8,193 nucleotides of DNA from Actinomycetota bacterium (GCA_005883235.1 VAYE01000112.1:1-8193), one strand, 5' to 3'. Numbered from the stretch's first letter, positions 1 to 6,659 are shown. Numbers and translations: made by a program. Notes: generated from the letters alone by a model not told the origin.

Positions 1-975
1 CTCGTACAGGTACGGGCTGCCGCCCGCGCTCGCAAGGTAGAAGGTCGTGTTCGCCGCCCGGTCCATCAGCTCCATCAACAGGGCGGCGATCAGCACGGGG
101 GCCGCGAGCGCCATCAGGATCGACGTCGAGAGCACGCCCCAGACGAAGATCGGCAGCCGCGACCACGTGAGGCCCGGCGCCCGCATGGTCAGGATCGTCG
201 CCAGCAGGTTGATCCCGGTCAGGGTCAGCGAGATCCCGATCAACATGAACGAGAAGATGTAGGCGTCCATCCCCGAGCGTCCCTCGGTGCCGAGCGGCGC
301 GTAGCCCGTCCAGCCGGTCGGGATCCCACCGAAGGCGATCGCGGACAGGAGGATCAGGCCCGCGGCCGGAACGAGCCAGAACGTCAGGGCCTCGATGCGC
401 GGGAAGGCCATCCGCCTGGCCCCGATCATGATCGGCACGAAGTAGTTCCCGAACGGCCCCAGGATGAAGGCCGAGGTCATCATGATCATCATCGTCCCGT
501 GCAGGCTCATCAGGCTCAGGTACTGGCCGGCCGGCCAGGCGCGCTCCACGGGGCGCAGCAGCTCCGTCCGCATCAGCATCGCGTTCAGCCCGCCGATGAA
601 GAAGAAGATGCCGACGCCGAAGAAGTACTGGATGCCGACCACCTTGTGGTCGGTGCAGAGGGTGAAGTAGCGACCCCAGCCGCCTGACTCTTTCTCGCGC
701 ACGCTCGCAGGGCGGCCGAGCAGGCGCGAGACCGGGTAGTTGAAGAAGCCGAGGCCGCCCAGCCAGCCGATCAGGCCGAACAGGTAGCCCATGAGGATGC
801 CGACGTCGTTCTGGTCGGTGGCGAGCAGGTAGTCCTTCCCGACCGCCATCTGGCCGCCGATCCAGGCGCCCAGGAACCAGCCGCCCGCGCCGAGCGCGAG
901 GGCGGTCATCATGTTGAAGCCGATGAGCCCTCTCCACGCAGGCTGCAGCGGCCTTTCAGCGGCGTAGGTAGTCAT
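1..975 (-). CDS. ctaD: Cytochrome c oxidase subunit I (aa3 type), N-terminal part, cut by window edge
   Basis: This is the catalytic, membrane-embedded subunit of a heme-copper oxidase, which reduces O2 to water and pumps protons. The visible 325 residues contain TDHKVVGIQYFF (108-119) and SLHGTMMIMM with H159 as the expected low-spin heme ligand. They also contain GWTGYAPLG (221-229), TGINLLATILTMRAPG (253-268), RLPIFVWGVL (273-282) and MDRAANTTFY (304-313). The frame leaves the window at PYLYE, just before the expected GHPEVY region with the heme a3/CuB ligands, so those cannot be checked. The ATG at 975 abuts the TAG of subunit II with no gap, and AGGAGG at 985-990 lies 9 nt upstream. The first ~100 residues are unusual: TDHK normally lies about 15-30 residues from the start, and here two extra hydrophobic segments (about 17-43 and 57-80) precede it. 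The family call is firm; the role of the extension is unknown. Confidence 0.96.
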   Translation of the reverse strand, partial: MTTYAAERPLQPAWRGLIGFNMMTALALGAGGWFLGAWIGGQMAVGKDYLLATDQNDVGILMGYLFGLIGWLGGLGFFNYPVSRLLGRPASVREKESGGWGRYFTLCTDHKVVGIQYFFGVGIFFFIGGLNAMLMRTELLRPVERAWPAGQYLSLMSLHGTMMIMMTSAFILGPFGNYFVPIMIGARRMAFPRIEALTFWLVPAAGLILLSAIAFGGIPTGWTGYAPLGTEGRSGMDAYIFSFMLIGISLTLTGINLLATILTMRAPGLTWSRLPIFVWGVLSTSILMALAAPVLIAALLMELMDRAANTTFYLASAGGSPYLYE

Positions 976-1845
976 CTAGCCCGCCCTCCTGAACGGCACC
1001 GGGAAGTAGGACCGCCCGTACCGCGGTAGGTACCTCAAGTTGGGAGCCTCCGCCTTCTGCTCCGAGCCGACCCAGCTCTTGAAGGCGGCGGCCGACACGA
1101 CGTTGCCGGTCTGGAACATGTGCCCGTGCCAGAGCCCGCAGAGCTCGGCGCAGCGGATCGTGAAGTTGCCGGGGTCTCGAGTGTGGACGAAGGCGACGTT
1201 GTCCACGCCCGGCACGGCGTCGGCCTTGACGCCCAGCTGGTAGGCCCAGAAGGAGTGCGTCACGTCGAGCGACGTGACATGGAACTCGATCGGGGAGTTG
1301 TTCGGCAGCTCGAGATGGTCGGTCTCGACGCCGTTGTAGGCCGGGAACCGATACGTCCAGCTCCACTGCTGGCCGATCACCTGCACGACGAGGTCGTGGC
1401 TCCGGTGGCTGGGGACGGCGACCGGATCCGGGCCCTGGCCGCCGCCGGAGCCGTGGGAGCTGACGATCAGCGTGTAGCTCCCCCAGGCCGCCAGGGCGAC
1501 GACGATGATCGAGGTGAAGAGGACCCATGCCGTCTGCATCGGCACGTGCCCGCGCAGCGGAGGGCCGTCGACGATCGCCGTTCCGTGCTCGCGGAAGACG
1601 ACGATCGAGTAGACGAAGAAGACGAGGACGCTCACGACGATCGGAGCGAGCAGCGCGGTCATCAGCGTGTTCGCGTCCCTTTGCGACCCAGCCTCGGAGG
1701 TCATCCGGCCGGGAGGCAGGTGTGGGCCGAGAACGAGCACGATCAGCGGAATGGCGACGGCCGACAGGACCGCCCAGATGACCACCATGCGCAACCAGTG
1801 GTGAGGAACTCGCACCGGGCCGACCTCGGTGTGCGGAATCGTCAT
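976..1845 (-). CDS. ctaC: Cytochrome c oxidase subunit II with CuA centre
   Basis: Subunit II accepts electrons from cytochrome c at its dinuclear CuA site and passes them to heme a of subunit I. The protein has 289 residues. Hydrophobic segments lie at about 18-40, 61-84 and 105-127, and the CuA cupredoxin domain follows outside the membrane. The CuA ligands are complete: H197 in VTHSFWAYQLGV, then CAELCGLWHGHM with C232, E234, C236, H240 and M243. The aromatic stretch WSWTY (161-165) matches the electron-entry region of the family. There is no CxxCH after the CuA domain, so this is not a caa3-type fusion with cytochrome c. The ATG at 1845 overlaps the TGA of the upstream gene as ATGA, and the stop abuts the subunit I start, so all three genes are probably co-transcribed and translationally coupled. 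The same frame is open further upstream but there runs antiparallel to no known domain and overlaps the preceding gene. Confidence 0.97.
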   Translation of the reverse strand: MTIPHTEVGPVRVPHHWLRMVVIWAVLSAVAIPLIVLVLGPHLPPGRMTSEAGSQRDANTLMTALLAPIVVSVLVFFVYSIVVFREHGTAIVDGPPLRGHVPMQTAWVLFTSIIVVALAAWGSYTLIVSSHGSGGGQGPDPVAVPSHRSHDLVVQVIGQQWSWTYRFPAYNGVETDHLELPNNSPIEFHVTSLDVTHSFWAYQLGVKADAVPGVDNVAFVHTRDPGNFTIRCAELCGLWHGHMFQTGNVVSAAAFKSWVGSEQKAEAPNLRYLPRYGRSYFPVPFRRAG

Positions 1846-2495
1846 ACGACCTGGAGCAGGCCGTCCATGTAGCCGAGGCTCTGCATGGGGCCGCCGAAGC
1901 CGAGGATGAAGCCGGCGGCGCAGGGAACGAAGCACTGCCAGCGGTAGGTGCCGCGCTTGCCGGTTCGGAAGCTGAAGACGACCGTGTTGTGCGCCTGGGA
2001 AAGCGTGCACGGCGCGACGCTGCACTGATTCTTGGCCTTGTCGGCGACGCCCTCGAGCGGCACGCTGACGCCGAGCTCCGGGATCGCGAAGGTGTGCGAC
2101 GCGAGGCTGGGATCGAGCGTCTTGATCGCCTTGCCGTTGACGGTCACCGGACCGACCGTCCCGTGGAATCCGCCCCAGAACGGGTTCCGCAGCCCGGTTG
2201 CGGTGTCGTACTGGTAGACCGTCACCGTGACGAGCGAGTGCGCCGGGACCTTGAGGATGGTTCCGTGCACCCACTTGCCCTGTGGGTTCTGCGCGAGATA
2301 CGAGACCCAGTCCGGGTGCGGCTTGAAGCCAAGCGACGCGACCGTCTGGAGCGTCAGCCTCGCGTGCGGCGCACGTCCCGTCGCCGCCACCGAGGGCGGC
2401 GTCATCATCAGGTAGCTGACGATGTAGTACGTGACGAGAGCGGCGGCGAAGGCGATCCCTGCGGAAACCGCAAGCACCCTCCCGGCTCGATTCAT
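1842..2495 (-). CDS. Membrane-anchored cupredoxin-like protein, degenerate CuA-like site, first gene of the oxidase operon
   Basis: I do not recognise a named family. The 217-residue protein has one N-terminal hydrophobic anchor (about 7-31) followed by a domain of about 185 residues predicted to lie outside the membrane. Its C-terminal half resembles subunit II. SHTFAIPELGV (133-143) parallels THSFWAYQLGV, placing H134 at the first CuA histidine. YRWQCFVPC (184-192) places C188 and C192 at the two CuA cysteines. The glutamate, second histidine and methionine positions are replaced (V190, F196, G199), although M204 lies nearby. A second cysteine pair, C158 and C163, could form a disulfide. 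The ATG at 2495 is chosen because GGGAGG sits a few bases upstream; longer starts would translate that ribosome binding site. It overlaps subunit II by 4 bp, so a role in oxidase assembly, copper delivery or electron transfer is plausible but inferred. Confidence 0.85.
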   Translation of the reverse strand: MNRAGRVLAVSAGIAFAAALVTYYIVSYLMMTPPSVAATGRAPHARLTLQTVASLGFKPHPDWVSYLAQNPQGKWVHGTILKVPAHSLVTVTVYQYDTATGLRNPFWGGFHGTVGPVTVNGKAIKTLDPSLASHTFAIPELGVSVPLEGVADKAKNQCSVAPCTLSQAHNTVVFSFRTGKRGTYRWQCFVPCAAGFILGFGGPMQSLGYMDGLLQVV

Positions 2496-2562
2496 CTTGC
2501 CTCCCCGCCCGCCGGCCAGCATCGGCGGACACAAGACTCTTACCTGCCTTGGAAGCGGCGCG

Positions 2563-2592
2563 ACTATAACGCAGTCCGAAGCGCCGTGTGGA
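2563..2592 (-). promoter_or_regulatory. Candidate promoter of the oxidase operon
   Basis: Reading the minus strand, TCCACA (2587-2592) and TATAGT (2563-2568) are separated by 18 bp. TATAGT differs from the -10 consensus at one base and TCCACA matches the -35 consensus at four of six. A start near 2556 would give a leader of about 60 nt before the cupredoxin-like gene. This was found by eye only. Confidence 0.4.
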
Positions 2593-2647
2593 TATTCGAA
2601 AGGCGACGGGCCCGCCGAGGCCAGGAGCGCGCCCCGCCGATCTGCCT

Positions 2648-2681
2648 GCCGCCGCGCCCGGCCCACACCAGGCGCGGCGGC
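2648..2681. terminator. Strong GC hairpin, candidate old tRNA-Asp terminator
   Basis: GCCGCCGCGCC (2648-2658) and GGCGCGGCGGC (2671-2681) form a perfect 11-bp stem with a 12-nt loop. There is no T tract on either side. It lies 17 nt beyond the 3' end of tRNA-Asp fragment A, in the direction a minus-strand tRNA transcript would run. It could therefore be the original terminator of tRNA-Asp before material was inserted, or simply an insulator ahead of the oxidase promoter. Confidence 0.5.
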
Positions 2682-2698
2682 CGAGGAACTCCGTGAGG

Positions 2699-2721
2699 CG
2701 GGAGCGACGGGACTCGAACCC
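2699..2721 (-). repeat. tRNA-Asp 3' fragment, copy A (T arm and acceptor strand, 23 nt)
   Basis: These 23 nt, plus the discriminator base, are identical to the 3' end of the intact tRNA-Asp at 7813-7835 and to copy B at 5219-5241, all in the same orientation. Identity stops inside the T arm. Nothing upstream supplies a matching acceptor strand, D arm or anticodon arm, so it is not a functional tRNA. It is best read as an old attachment-site remnant. Confidence 0.85.
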
Positions 2722-2760
2722 TGTCTTTACACCTCACGAGGTCGAGATCCGGCTGTAGAA

Positions 2761-2777
2761 GCGAGCGGGATGCTCGC
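2761..2777 (-). terminator. Candidate terminator of the cyclase-ATPase gene
   Basis: On the minus strand GCGAGC, a 5-nt loop and GCTCGC form a 6-bp GC stem followed by TTCT. It begins 23 nt after the stop of the cyclase-ATPase gene. The T run is short, so this is a modest call. Confidence 0.4.
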
Positions 2778-2800
2778 CTAGCGATTCGGGTGCGTACGCC

Positions 2801-5164
2801 CTAATCTTCTCCGAGGACGAGCGCCGCCGCCTCCTCGAGCGTGAGCGCCTTGCCCGCCTCCCATGAGAAGTCGAAGCGCGGCCCCAGTTGCTCACGCGCT
2901 GCCATCCTCGTTCGCTCGCGCAGATGAGGCTGGTATCCCCAGTCGTCCTCTGCGGTCTCGTCTCCGGTCTCCTCTCGCACCGCGGCGGCCGCACCGAGAA
3001 GTCGGGCCGCCCGGTCAGCGTCTCCCTGGGCGAGCGCGAGCGCCGCGAAGTCGTCGAGGCACTCGGCTGAGTGGTTCAGCAAGCCGAGAGCGAGCGCGCG
3101 CCGCATCGTCTCAGCAAGCAGTAGTCGAGCGTCGGCGTACCGCTCCTCCAGGACCGCCAGGGTCGCGAGGCCGCTGAGCGCATTCGCCGCCTGCCACGCA
3201 CCGCCTATCTCTTCAAAGAGCTCCAAGCTCTCCTCCAGCCGCGCGCGCGCTTCGTCATAGTCGCCATTCTCGAGCGCGATCAATCCCAGGTTCTGTTGGA
3301 TCCACGCGAGCCGTGCCTTTTCGGGAAGCTCCCGTGCCAAGCTCTCGCACTCGAGAAGCATCTCGAGGTGTGTGCCGAAGTGGGCGAGCGACTGCAGCGC
3401 GTCAACCCGCATCACCGGATCGGCATCGCCTCCTCTCGCGAGGATGCTCTCGAACATCCGAGCCGCCTGCGCCATGCCTCCGTGGAGCCAGAGGAACAGC
3501 CAAGCGAGCGGGAAGACGACACGGAACTCGCGCTCGAGGTCACCGGTCTCTCGAAACCAGTCGAGCGCAAGGCGAACGTTGTCGAAGTCGTCGCGGACCC
3601 GGCCTCGCCACTCGGTCGTGTCGGCGACGTTCGAGGAGAGCGCCGGCGACACGTCAGCCCCCGGTGCGTGTTCCACGAGCTCTAGGAAGTGCTCGGCGTG
3701 TCGGCGGCGTAACTGCGGCGATTCGGCCGACGTCTCGAGCCGCTCGTGGGCGTACTCTCGGATCGTCTCCAGCATCAGGAAGCGATCGGCGCCGATCGGC
3801 TTCAGCAAGGAGAGCTCGACGAGGGCGCCGATCGAGTCGAAGTCCGCGTCGCACACAGCCTCAGCCGCGTCGAGCGAGAAGCTGCCGGCGAAGACGGCCA
3901 GGCGGGCGAAGAGGCGCCTCGCGTCCTCCTCGAGCAGCTCGTAGCTCCATTCGATCGTGGCACGCAGCGTCCGTTGGCGCTCGGGCGCGTCCCGCCGCCC
4001 GCTCGTCAGGACGGGGAGGCTGTGCTCGAGCCGCGCGAGCAGCGCGGGCGCGTCGAGGATCCTCGTTCGAGCGGCGGCGAGCTCGAGCGCGAGCGGCAGA
4101 TTGTCGAGGCGACGGCAGATCGCCGCGACGGTCGCGTCCGGGCCGAGCCGACGGCCGGCATCACGCGCGCGCTCGACGAACAGCGTCGTCGCCTCTCGCT
4201 CGGGCAGGGGATCGAGCAGCAGCTCGTGCTCGCCTTCGATTCGAAGTGGCGCTCGGCTGGTGACAAGCAGACGGATCTCTGCGCAGGCACCGACGAGTCT
4301 CGCAAGCGAAGGCGCGGCGTCGAGCAAGTGCTCCAGGTTGTCGAGCAGCACCAAGGTCCTTCGCCGCCGCAAGTGCGCGGTCAGATCGTCGCCGGCGCCG
4401 AGCGTCTGCGAGATGGCCGGGAGAACGAGCCCCGGATCCGAAACACCCTGCAGCGGCACCCAGAAGACGCCGTCGTCGAACTCATCGACGAGCTCCGCCG
4501 CTCCCTGGAGCGCGAAGCGTGTCTTGCCGGTCCCCCCGGGGCCGGTCACAGTCACGACGCGCGTGCCGGCGCGGAACAGCGAGAAAAGCTCTTCGAGCTC
4601 GGTCTCCCGGCCGATCAGCGGGCTTGCAGCGACCGGTAGGTTCGTCGCGTTGAGCGAATTGAGCGGCGGAAATTCGCCTTCGCCGAGCTGGTAGATCCGC
4701 TCCGGCGCCGTCAGGTCCTTGAGCCGATGTTCGCCGAGGTCGCGCAGAGCGTCGCCGCCTGCGAGCCGCGCCGTTTGCTCGGACACAAGCACCTGGCCGC
4801 CGTGACCCGCCGCGGCAATTCGTGCGCCCTTGTGAACATCGATGCCGACATACCCTTCATCGGTCACGACGGGCTCTCCCGTGTGGACGCCGATCCGGAC
4901 GCTGATTAGCGTGGTTTCGAGCGCCGCCTGCGCGTCGCCGGCAGCGGCGAGCGCGTCTGAAGCGCGCGCGAAGGCGACGAAGAACGCGTCGCCCTGCGTG
5001 TCGACCTCGATCCCGTCATGAGCGGCGAACGCTTTGCGTAGTCGCCGTCGGTGGTCGGCGAGCAGATCTGCATACCTGTCGCGGTGCTCGTGCAGCAGCC
5101 TCGTCGACCCCTCGACGTCGGTGAAGAGGAAGGTGACCGTTCCGGCGGGAAGATCGCGCTGCAC
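2801..5164 (-). CDS. Class III adenylate/guanylate cyclase-like domain fused to NB-ARC ATPase and TPR-like repeats
   Basis: This is a large signalling protein of the STAND type, about 787 residues from the GTG at 5164. The cyclase homology domain spans about 8-160: FLFTDVEGST with first metal Asp D16, DTQGDAFF with second metal Asp D59, and GIDVHKGARIAAAGHGGQ. An NB-ARC ATPase follows, with Walker A GPGGTGKT (208-215), Walker B LVLLDNLEH (D275), VTSR (301-304) and NLPLALELAAAR (355-366). The C-terminal half is helical and TPR-like, with paired helices such as NLGLIALENGDYDEARARLE. It ends in a family-typical LTLEEAAALVL. Two cyclase positions differ from the usual: the base-specifying lysine region reads DTQGD, and histidine replaces the asparagine before the retained R115, so activity is uncertain. 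The GTG is chosen by homology (VQRDLPAGTVTFLFTD); it lacks a clear ribosome binding site. Reading further upstream would translate tRNA fragment B. Confidence 0.9.
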   Translation of the reverse strand: MQRDLPAGTVTFLFTDVEGSTRLLHEHRDRYADLLADHRRRLRKAFAAHDGIEVDTQGDAFFVAFARASDALAAAGDAQAALETTLISVRIGVHTGEPVVTDEGYVGIDVHKGARIAAAGHGGQVLVSEQTARLAGGDALRDLGEHRLKDLTAPERIYQLGEGEFPPLNSLNATNLPVAASPLIGRETELEELFSLFRAGTRVVTVTGPGGTGKTRFALQGAAELVDEFDDGVFWVPLQGVSDPGLVLPAISQTLGAGDDLTAHLRRRRTLVLLDNLEHLLDAAPSLARLVGACAEIRLLVTSRAPLRIEGEHELLLDPLPEREATTLFVERARDAGRRLGPDATVAAICRRLDNLPLALELAAARTRILDAPALLARLEHSLPVLTSGRRDAPERQRTLRATIEWSYELLEEDARRLFARLAVFAGSFSLDAAEAVCDADFDSIGALVELSLLKPIGADRFLMLETIREYAHERLETSAESPQLRRRHAEHFLELVEHAPGADVSPALSSNVADTTEWRGRVRDDFDNVRLALDWFRETGDLEREFRVVFPLAWLFLWLHGGMAQAARMFESILARGGDADPVMRVDALQSLAHFGTHLEMLLECESLARELPEKARLAWIQQNLGLIALENGDYDEARARLEESLELFEEIGGAWQAANALSGLATLAVLEERYADARLLLAETMRRALALGLLNHSAECLDDFAALALAQGDADRAARLLGAAAAVREETGDETAEDDWGYQPHLRERTRMAAREQLGPRFDFSWEAGKALTLEEAAALVLGED

Positions 5165-5218
5165 CGGACGACATGATGCGTCAGGAGAGCGCGGTTCAGA
5201 AGAGCGATGTGTAAAGAG

Positions 5219-5261
5219 CGGGAGCGACGGGACTCGAACCCGCGACCTCCGGCGTGACAGG
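5219..5261 (-). repeat. tRNA-Asp 3' fragment, copy B (43 nt, anticodon loop to 3' end), putative attachment site
   Basis: All 43 nt match the intact tRNA-Asp at 7813-7855 without a mismatch and in the same orientation. The match starts in the anticodon loop (CTGTCAC) and runs through the 3' half of the anticodon stem, the variable loop, the T arm, the acceptor strand and the discriminator. Past that point the sequence is unrelated, and the 5' half of the anticodon stem cannot form. This extent is what tyrosine integrases typically leave when an element inserts into a tRNA 3' half. Confidence 0.9.
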
Positions 5262-5756
5262 TGTGATGAAATCGTTGCGCCGAGCTTCGCCTCGTCGCCT
5301 GAGTCGCGTACGGATGCGGGTTCGAGCAGGTTCAACGAGATCTCTCGCTGGCGGGTCTTTCGCTTGGTTGCACGCGGTCGTTTCCACGGCGTTTCCAGGG
5401 CTGATCGCCTACACCGCACGCCGGCGGTCGCCCAGGCGGAAGATCGCCTCCTTATGAAGCCGTTCGCGCAGCGCAGGTCCCTCCGAAACCCGCCCGACTT
5501 CACGTGAGGTCTCCGGCAAGGGATGCGGTTCGGAGCCGTTTGAGCTGGCGGGAACTGCCCAGGGAGTCGACGCGGCGCAGAGGCCGTCGATGTCGCCGTG
5601 CAGGCAGGGGTGAGGGCCTGCCTCGGAGACGAGAATGCCATTGTCGTGAAGACCAGTCGCCCGCGATCGATGTAGAGAATGCCTCCCTGGCAGGGAGACT
5701 TTCATGTTTATGCCGGCGTCGGTTTCGCCGCCGTCCGGCTTTCCTGCCCTGCCAGG
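5262..5756. other. 495-bp stretch with no supported gene; paired GTTTCCA motifs and small inverted repeats
   Basis: No convincing gene is seen. GTTTCCA occurs at 5380-5386 and 5391-5397, an 11-bp period. Inverted repeats of a GGCAGG/CCTGCC theme occur at 5602-5623 (AGGCAGG and CCTGCCT, 8-nt loop) and 5683-5697 (CTCCCTG, G, CAGGGAG), with more CCTGCC near 5743-5755. A minus-strand frame at 5409-5705 is open with GC-rich third positions (ending LHKEAIFRLGDRRRAV), but it lacks a ribosome binding site and resembles no family I know. It could be a remnant of a lost gene. Confidence 0.5.
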
Positions 5757-5785
5757 TTGACTGCCGGAAGATATCTTCCTATAAT
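5757..5785 (+). promoter_or_regulatory. Near-consensus promoter of padR
   Basis: TTGACT (5757-5762) is separated by exactly 17 bp from a perfect TATAAT (5780-5785). Transcription should start near 5792-5795, which is the ATG of padR, so the mRNA is probably leaderless. TGCCGG flanks the core on both sides (5762-5767 and 5786-5791). Confidence 0.85.
5766..5779. promoter_or_regulatory. Perfect 14-bp palindrome in the padR promoter spacer, candidate operator
   Basis: GGAAGATATCTTCC is its own reverse complement and occupies the promoter spacer up to the -10 box. A dimeric regulator bound here would block RNA polymerase. PadR proteins bind palindromes as dimers and often repress their own promoter, so autoregulation by the adjacent gene product is the natural inference. 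Confidence 0.7.
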
Positions 5786-5794
5786 TGCCGGTCG

Positions 5795-6154
5795 ATGAGG
5801 CGGCGACCGGACACGCTTCTGCATATCGAGGTGTCGATCCTCGCCGCGGGTGTCGACCTCCGCCGGGAGGGTGCTACGACGTTCTACGGCTTCTCGATCG
5901 CCAAGGAGATCAGGGAGCGCGAGGGCGCTCGTAGGCTGACTGCGCACGGAACTCTGTACAAGGCCCTCGACAGGATGGAGAGGGCGGGGCTGCTGGCCAG
6001 TTGCTGGGAAGATCCCCTCGTCGCGGCCCGGGAGAGGCGTCCACGCCGTCGCCTGTACGAGGTGACCTCTGCGGGCGAGCAGGCGCTGGCCAAGGCCCAA
6101 GCCGAAAGGCCGCGTTCGACACCGCGGCCGGCGGAAGGCCTGGCCGGGCTGTGA
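5795..6154 (+). CDS. PadR-family transcriptional regulator
   Basis: This is a 119-residue winged-helix DNA-binding protein, a usual length for the compact PadR class. Positions 8-45 give the first helices, including FYGFSIAKEIREREG. LTAHGTLYKALDRMERAGLL (48-67) is the recognition helix and linker typical of the family. RRPRRRLYEVTSAGEQAL (81-98) is the wing and the start of the C-terminal helix. The last ~20 residues are low-complexity and proline-rich. The ATG at 5795 is preferred because it fits the family N terminus and lies 10 nt after the -10 box; the frame is open further upstream but crosses the promoter. Its TGA overlaps the GTG of the next gene. It likely represses its own operon through the 14-bp palindrome; the inducer is unknown. 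Confidence 0.93.
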   Translation: MRRRPDTLLHIEVSILAAGVDLRREGATTFYGFSIAKEIREREGARRLTAHGTLYKALDRMERAGLLASCWEDPLVAARERRPRRRLYEVTSAGEQALAKAQAERPRSTPRPAEGLAGL

Positions 6155-6630
6155 GCGCCCTGCTGCTGACTCACATCATCCGCTTGACCCGTCGCTGGGT
6201 GCGGCTCTACACCGCCGGATTGCCGACCGAGGTCCGAGAGGCCCGGTGCGCGGAGCTCGAGTCCGATCTCTGGGAGCAGGAGCAGGAAGCCGGAGCGGCC
6301 GGCTGTCGGCCCACGACAACGGCCCTGCACGTGCTGCGGCGGTTCATGCTTGGTACTCCGGCGGACCTCTCCTGGCGGCAACAGCGGGGAGGATCGAAGA
6401 TCTTTCGGAAGGCGGGCAGAGGTGCCATTGAGGGCGCAAGACTCACCACCGGCGCGATCCGGCGGAACTGGGCGCTCGCAACCGCAATCCTTGCCGTCGC
6501 GGGTGTCTTTTCGGCCGCCGGCTTGGTGAGCCAGGCGGGTGGAGCCGTGGACCGCTCAAGTCCTAAGACGTGCTTTCTCCACCGGACAGGCGACGAGCCG
6601 GCGTCGAAGCGTGCCGCAACGGACCGGTAA
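6151..6630 (+). CDS. Small single-span membrane protein coupled to padR
   Basis: I recognise the type of protein, a PadR-partner membrane protein of actinobacteria, but not a named family. It has 159 residues from the GTG at 6151, which overlaps the padR stop as GTGA, so its translation is probably coupled to padR. The N-terminal ~80 residues form a charged helical region: RRWVRLYTAGLPTEVREARC (14-33), ELESDLWEQEQEA (35-47) and RRFMLGTPADLSWR (63-76). One hydrophobic segment (about 107-128, WALATAILAVAGVFSAAGLV) would span the membrane. A short polar tail with one cysteine follows. The tail after 130 looks unconstrained, so the C terminus may be truncated relative to relatives. A sensory or modulatory partnership with the PadR protein is inferred from coupling only. 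Confidence 0.8.
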   Translation: MSALLLTHIIRLTRRWVRLYTAGLPTEVREARCAELESDLWEQEQEAGAAGCRPTTTALHVLRRFMLGTPADLSWRQQRGGSKIFRKAGRGAIEGARLTTGAIRRNWALATAILAVAGVFSAAGLVSQAGGAVDRSSPKTCFLHRTGDEPASKRAATDR

Positions 6631-6635
6631 GCGCC

Positions 6636-6659
6636 GTGCAAGCGTCTCAAGGCTTGCAC
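6636..6659 (+). terminator. Hairpin after the padR-membrane protein pair
   Basis: GTGCAAGC and GCTTGCAC form a perfect 8-bp stem with an 8-nt loop, starting 6 nt after the TAA. No T run follows (CCTTCG). It is a likely factor-assisted terminator or an mRNA 3'-end stabiliser. Confidence 0.5.

Noticed and set aside
1120..1872. 250-residue plus-strand frame rich in D, R and V
   Set aside because: It is antisense to subunit II, with biased composition and no recognisable domain.
1846..2532. Extension of subunit II to 518 residues
   Set aside because: The upstream part is an out-of-frame shadow of the cupredoxin-like gene. The ATG at 1845 gives the normal subunit II length and an ATGA overlap.
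2699..2800. A second full tRNA (possibly with a long variable arm) at copy A
   Set aside because: Only the T arm and acceptor 3' strand are present. No matching 5' acceptor strand or anticodon arm can be formed upstream.
3313..4263. 316-residue arginine/alanine/serine-rich plus-strand frame
   Set aside because: It is the antisense shadow of the cyclase-ATPase gene, with low-complexity composition and no domain.
5165..5641. N-terminal extension of the cyclase-ATPase to 946 residues from an ATG at 5641
   Set aside because: The added ~158 residues translate the tRNA-Asp fragment (SRVRVPSLPLF) and arginine-rich non-domain sequence. Homologues start just before the FLFTDVEGST motif.
5409..5705. 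98-residue minus-strand frame as a gene
   Set aside because: It has GC-rich third positions but no ribosome binding site or recognisable family, and it overlaps inverted repeats. At best it is a gene remnant.
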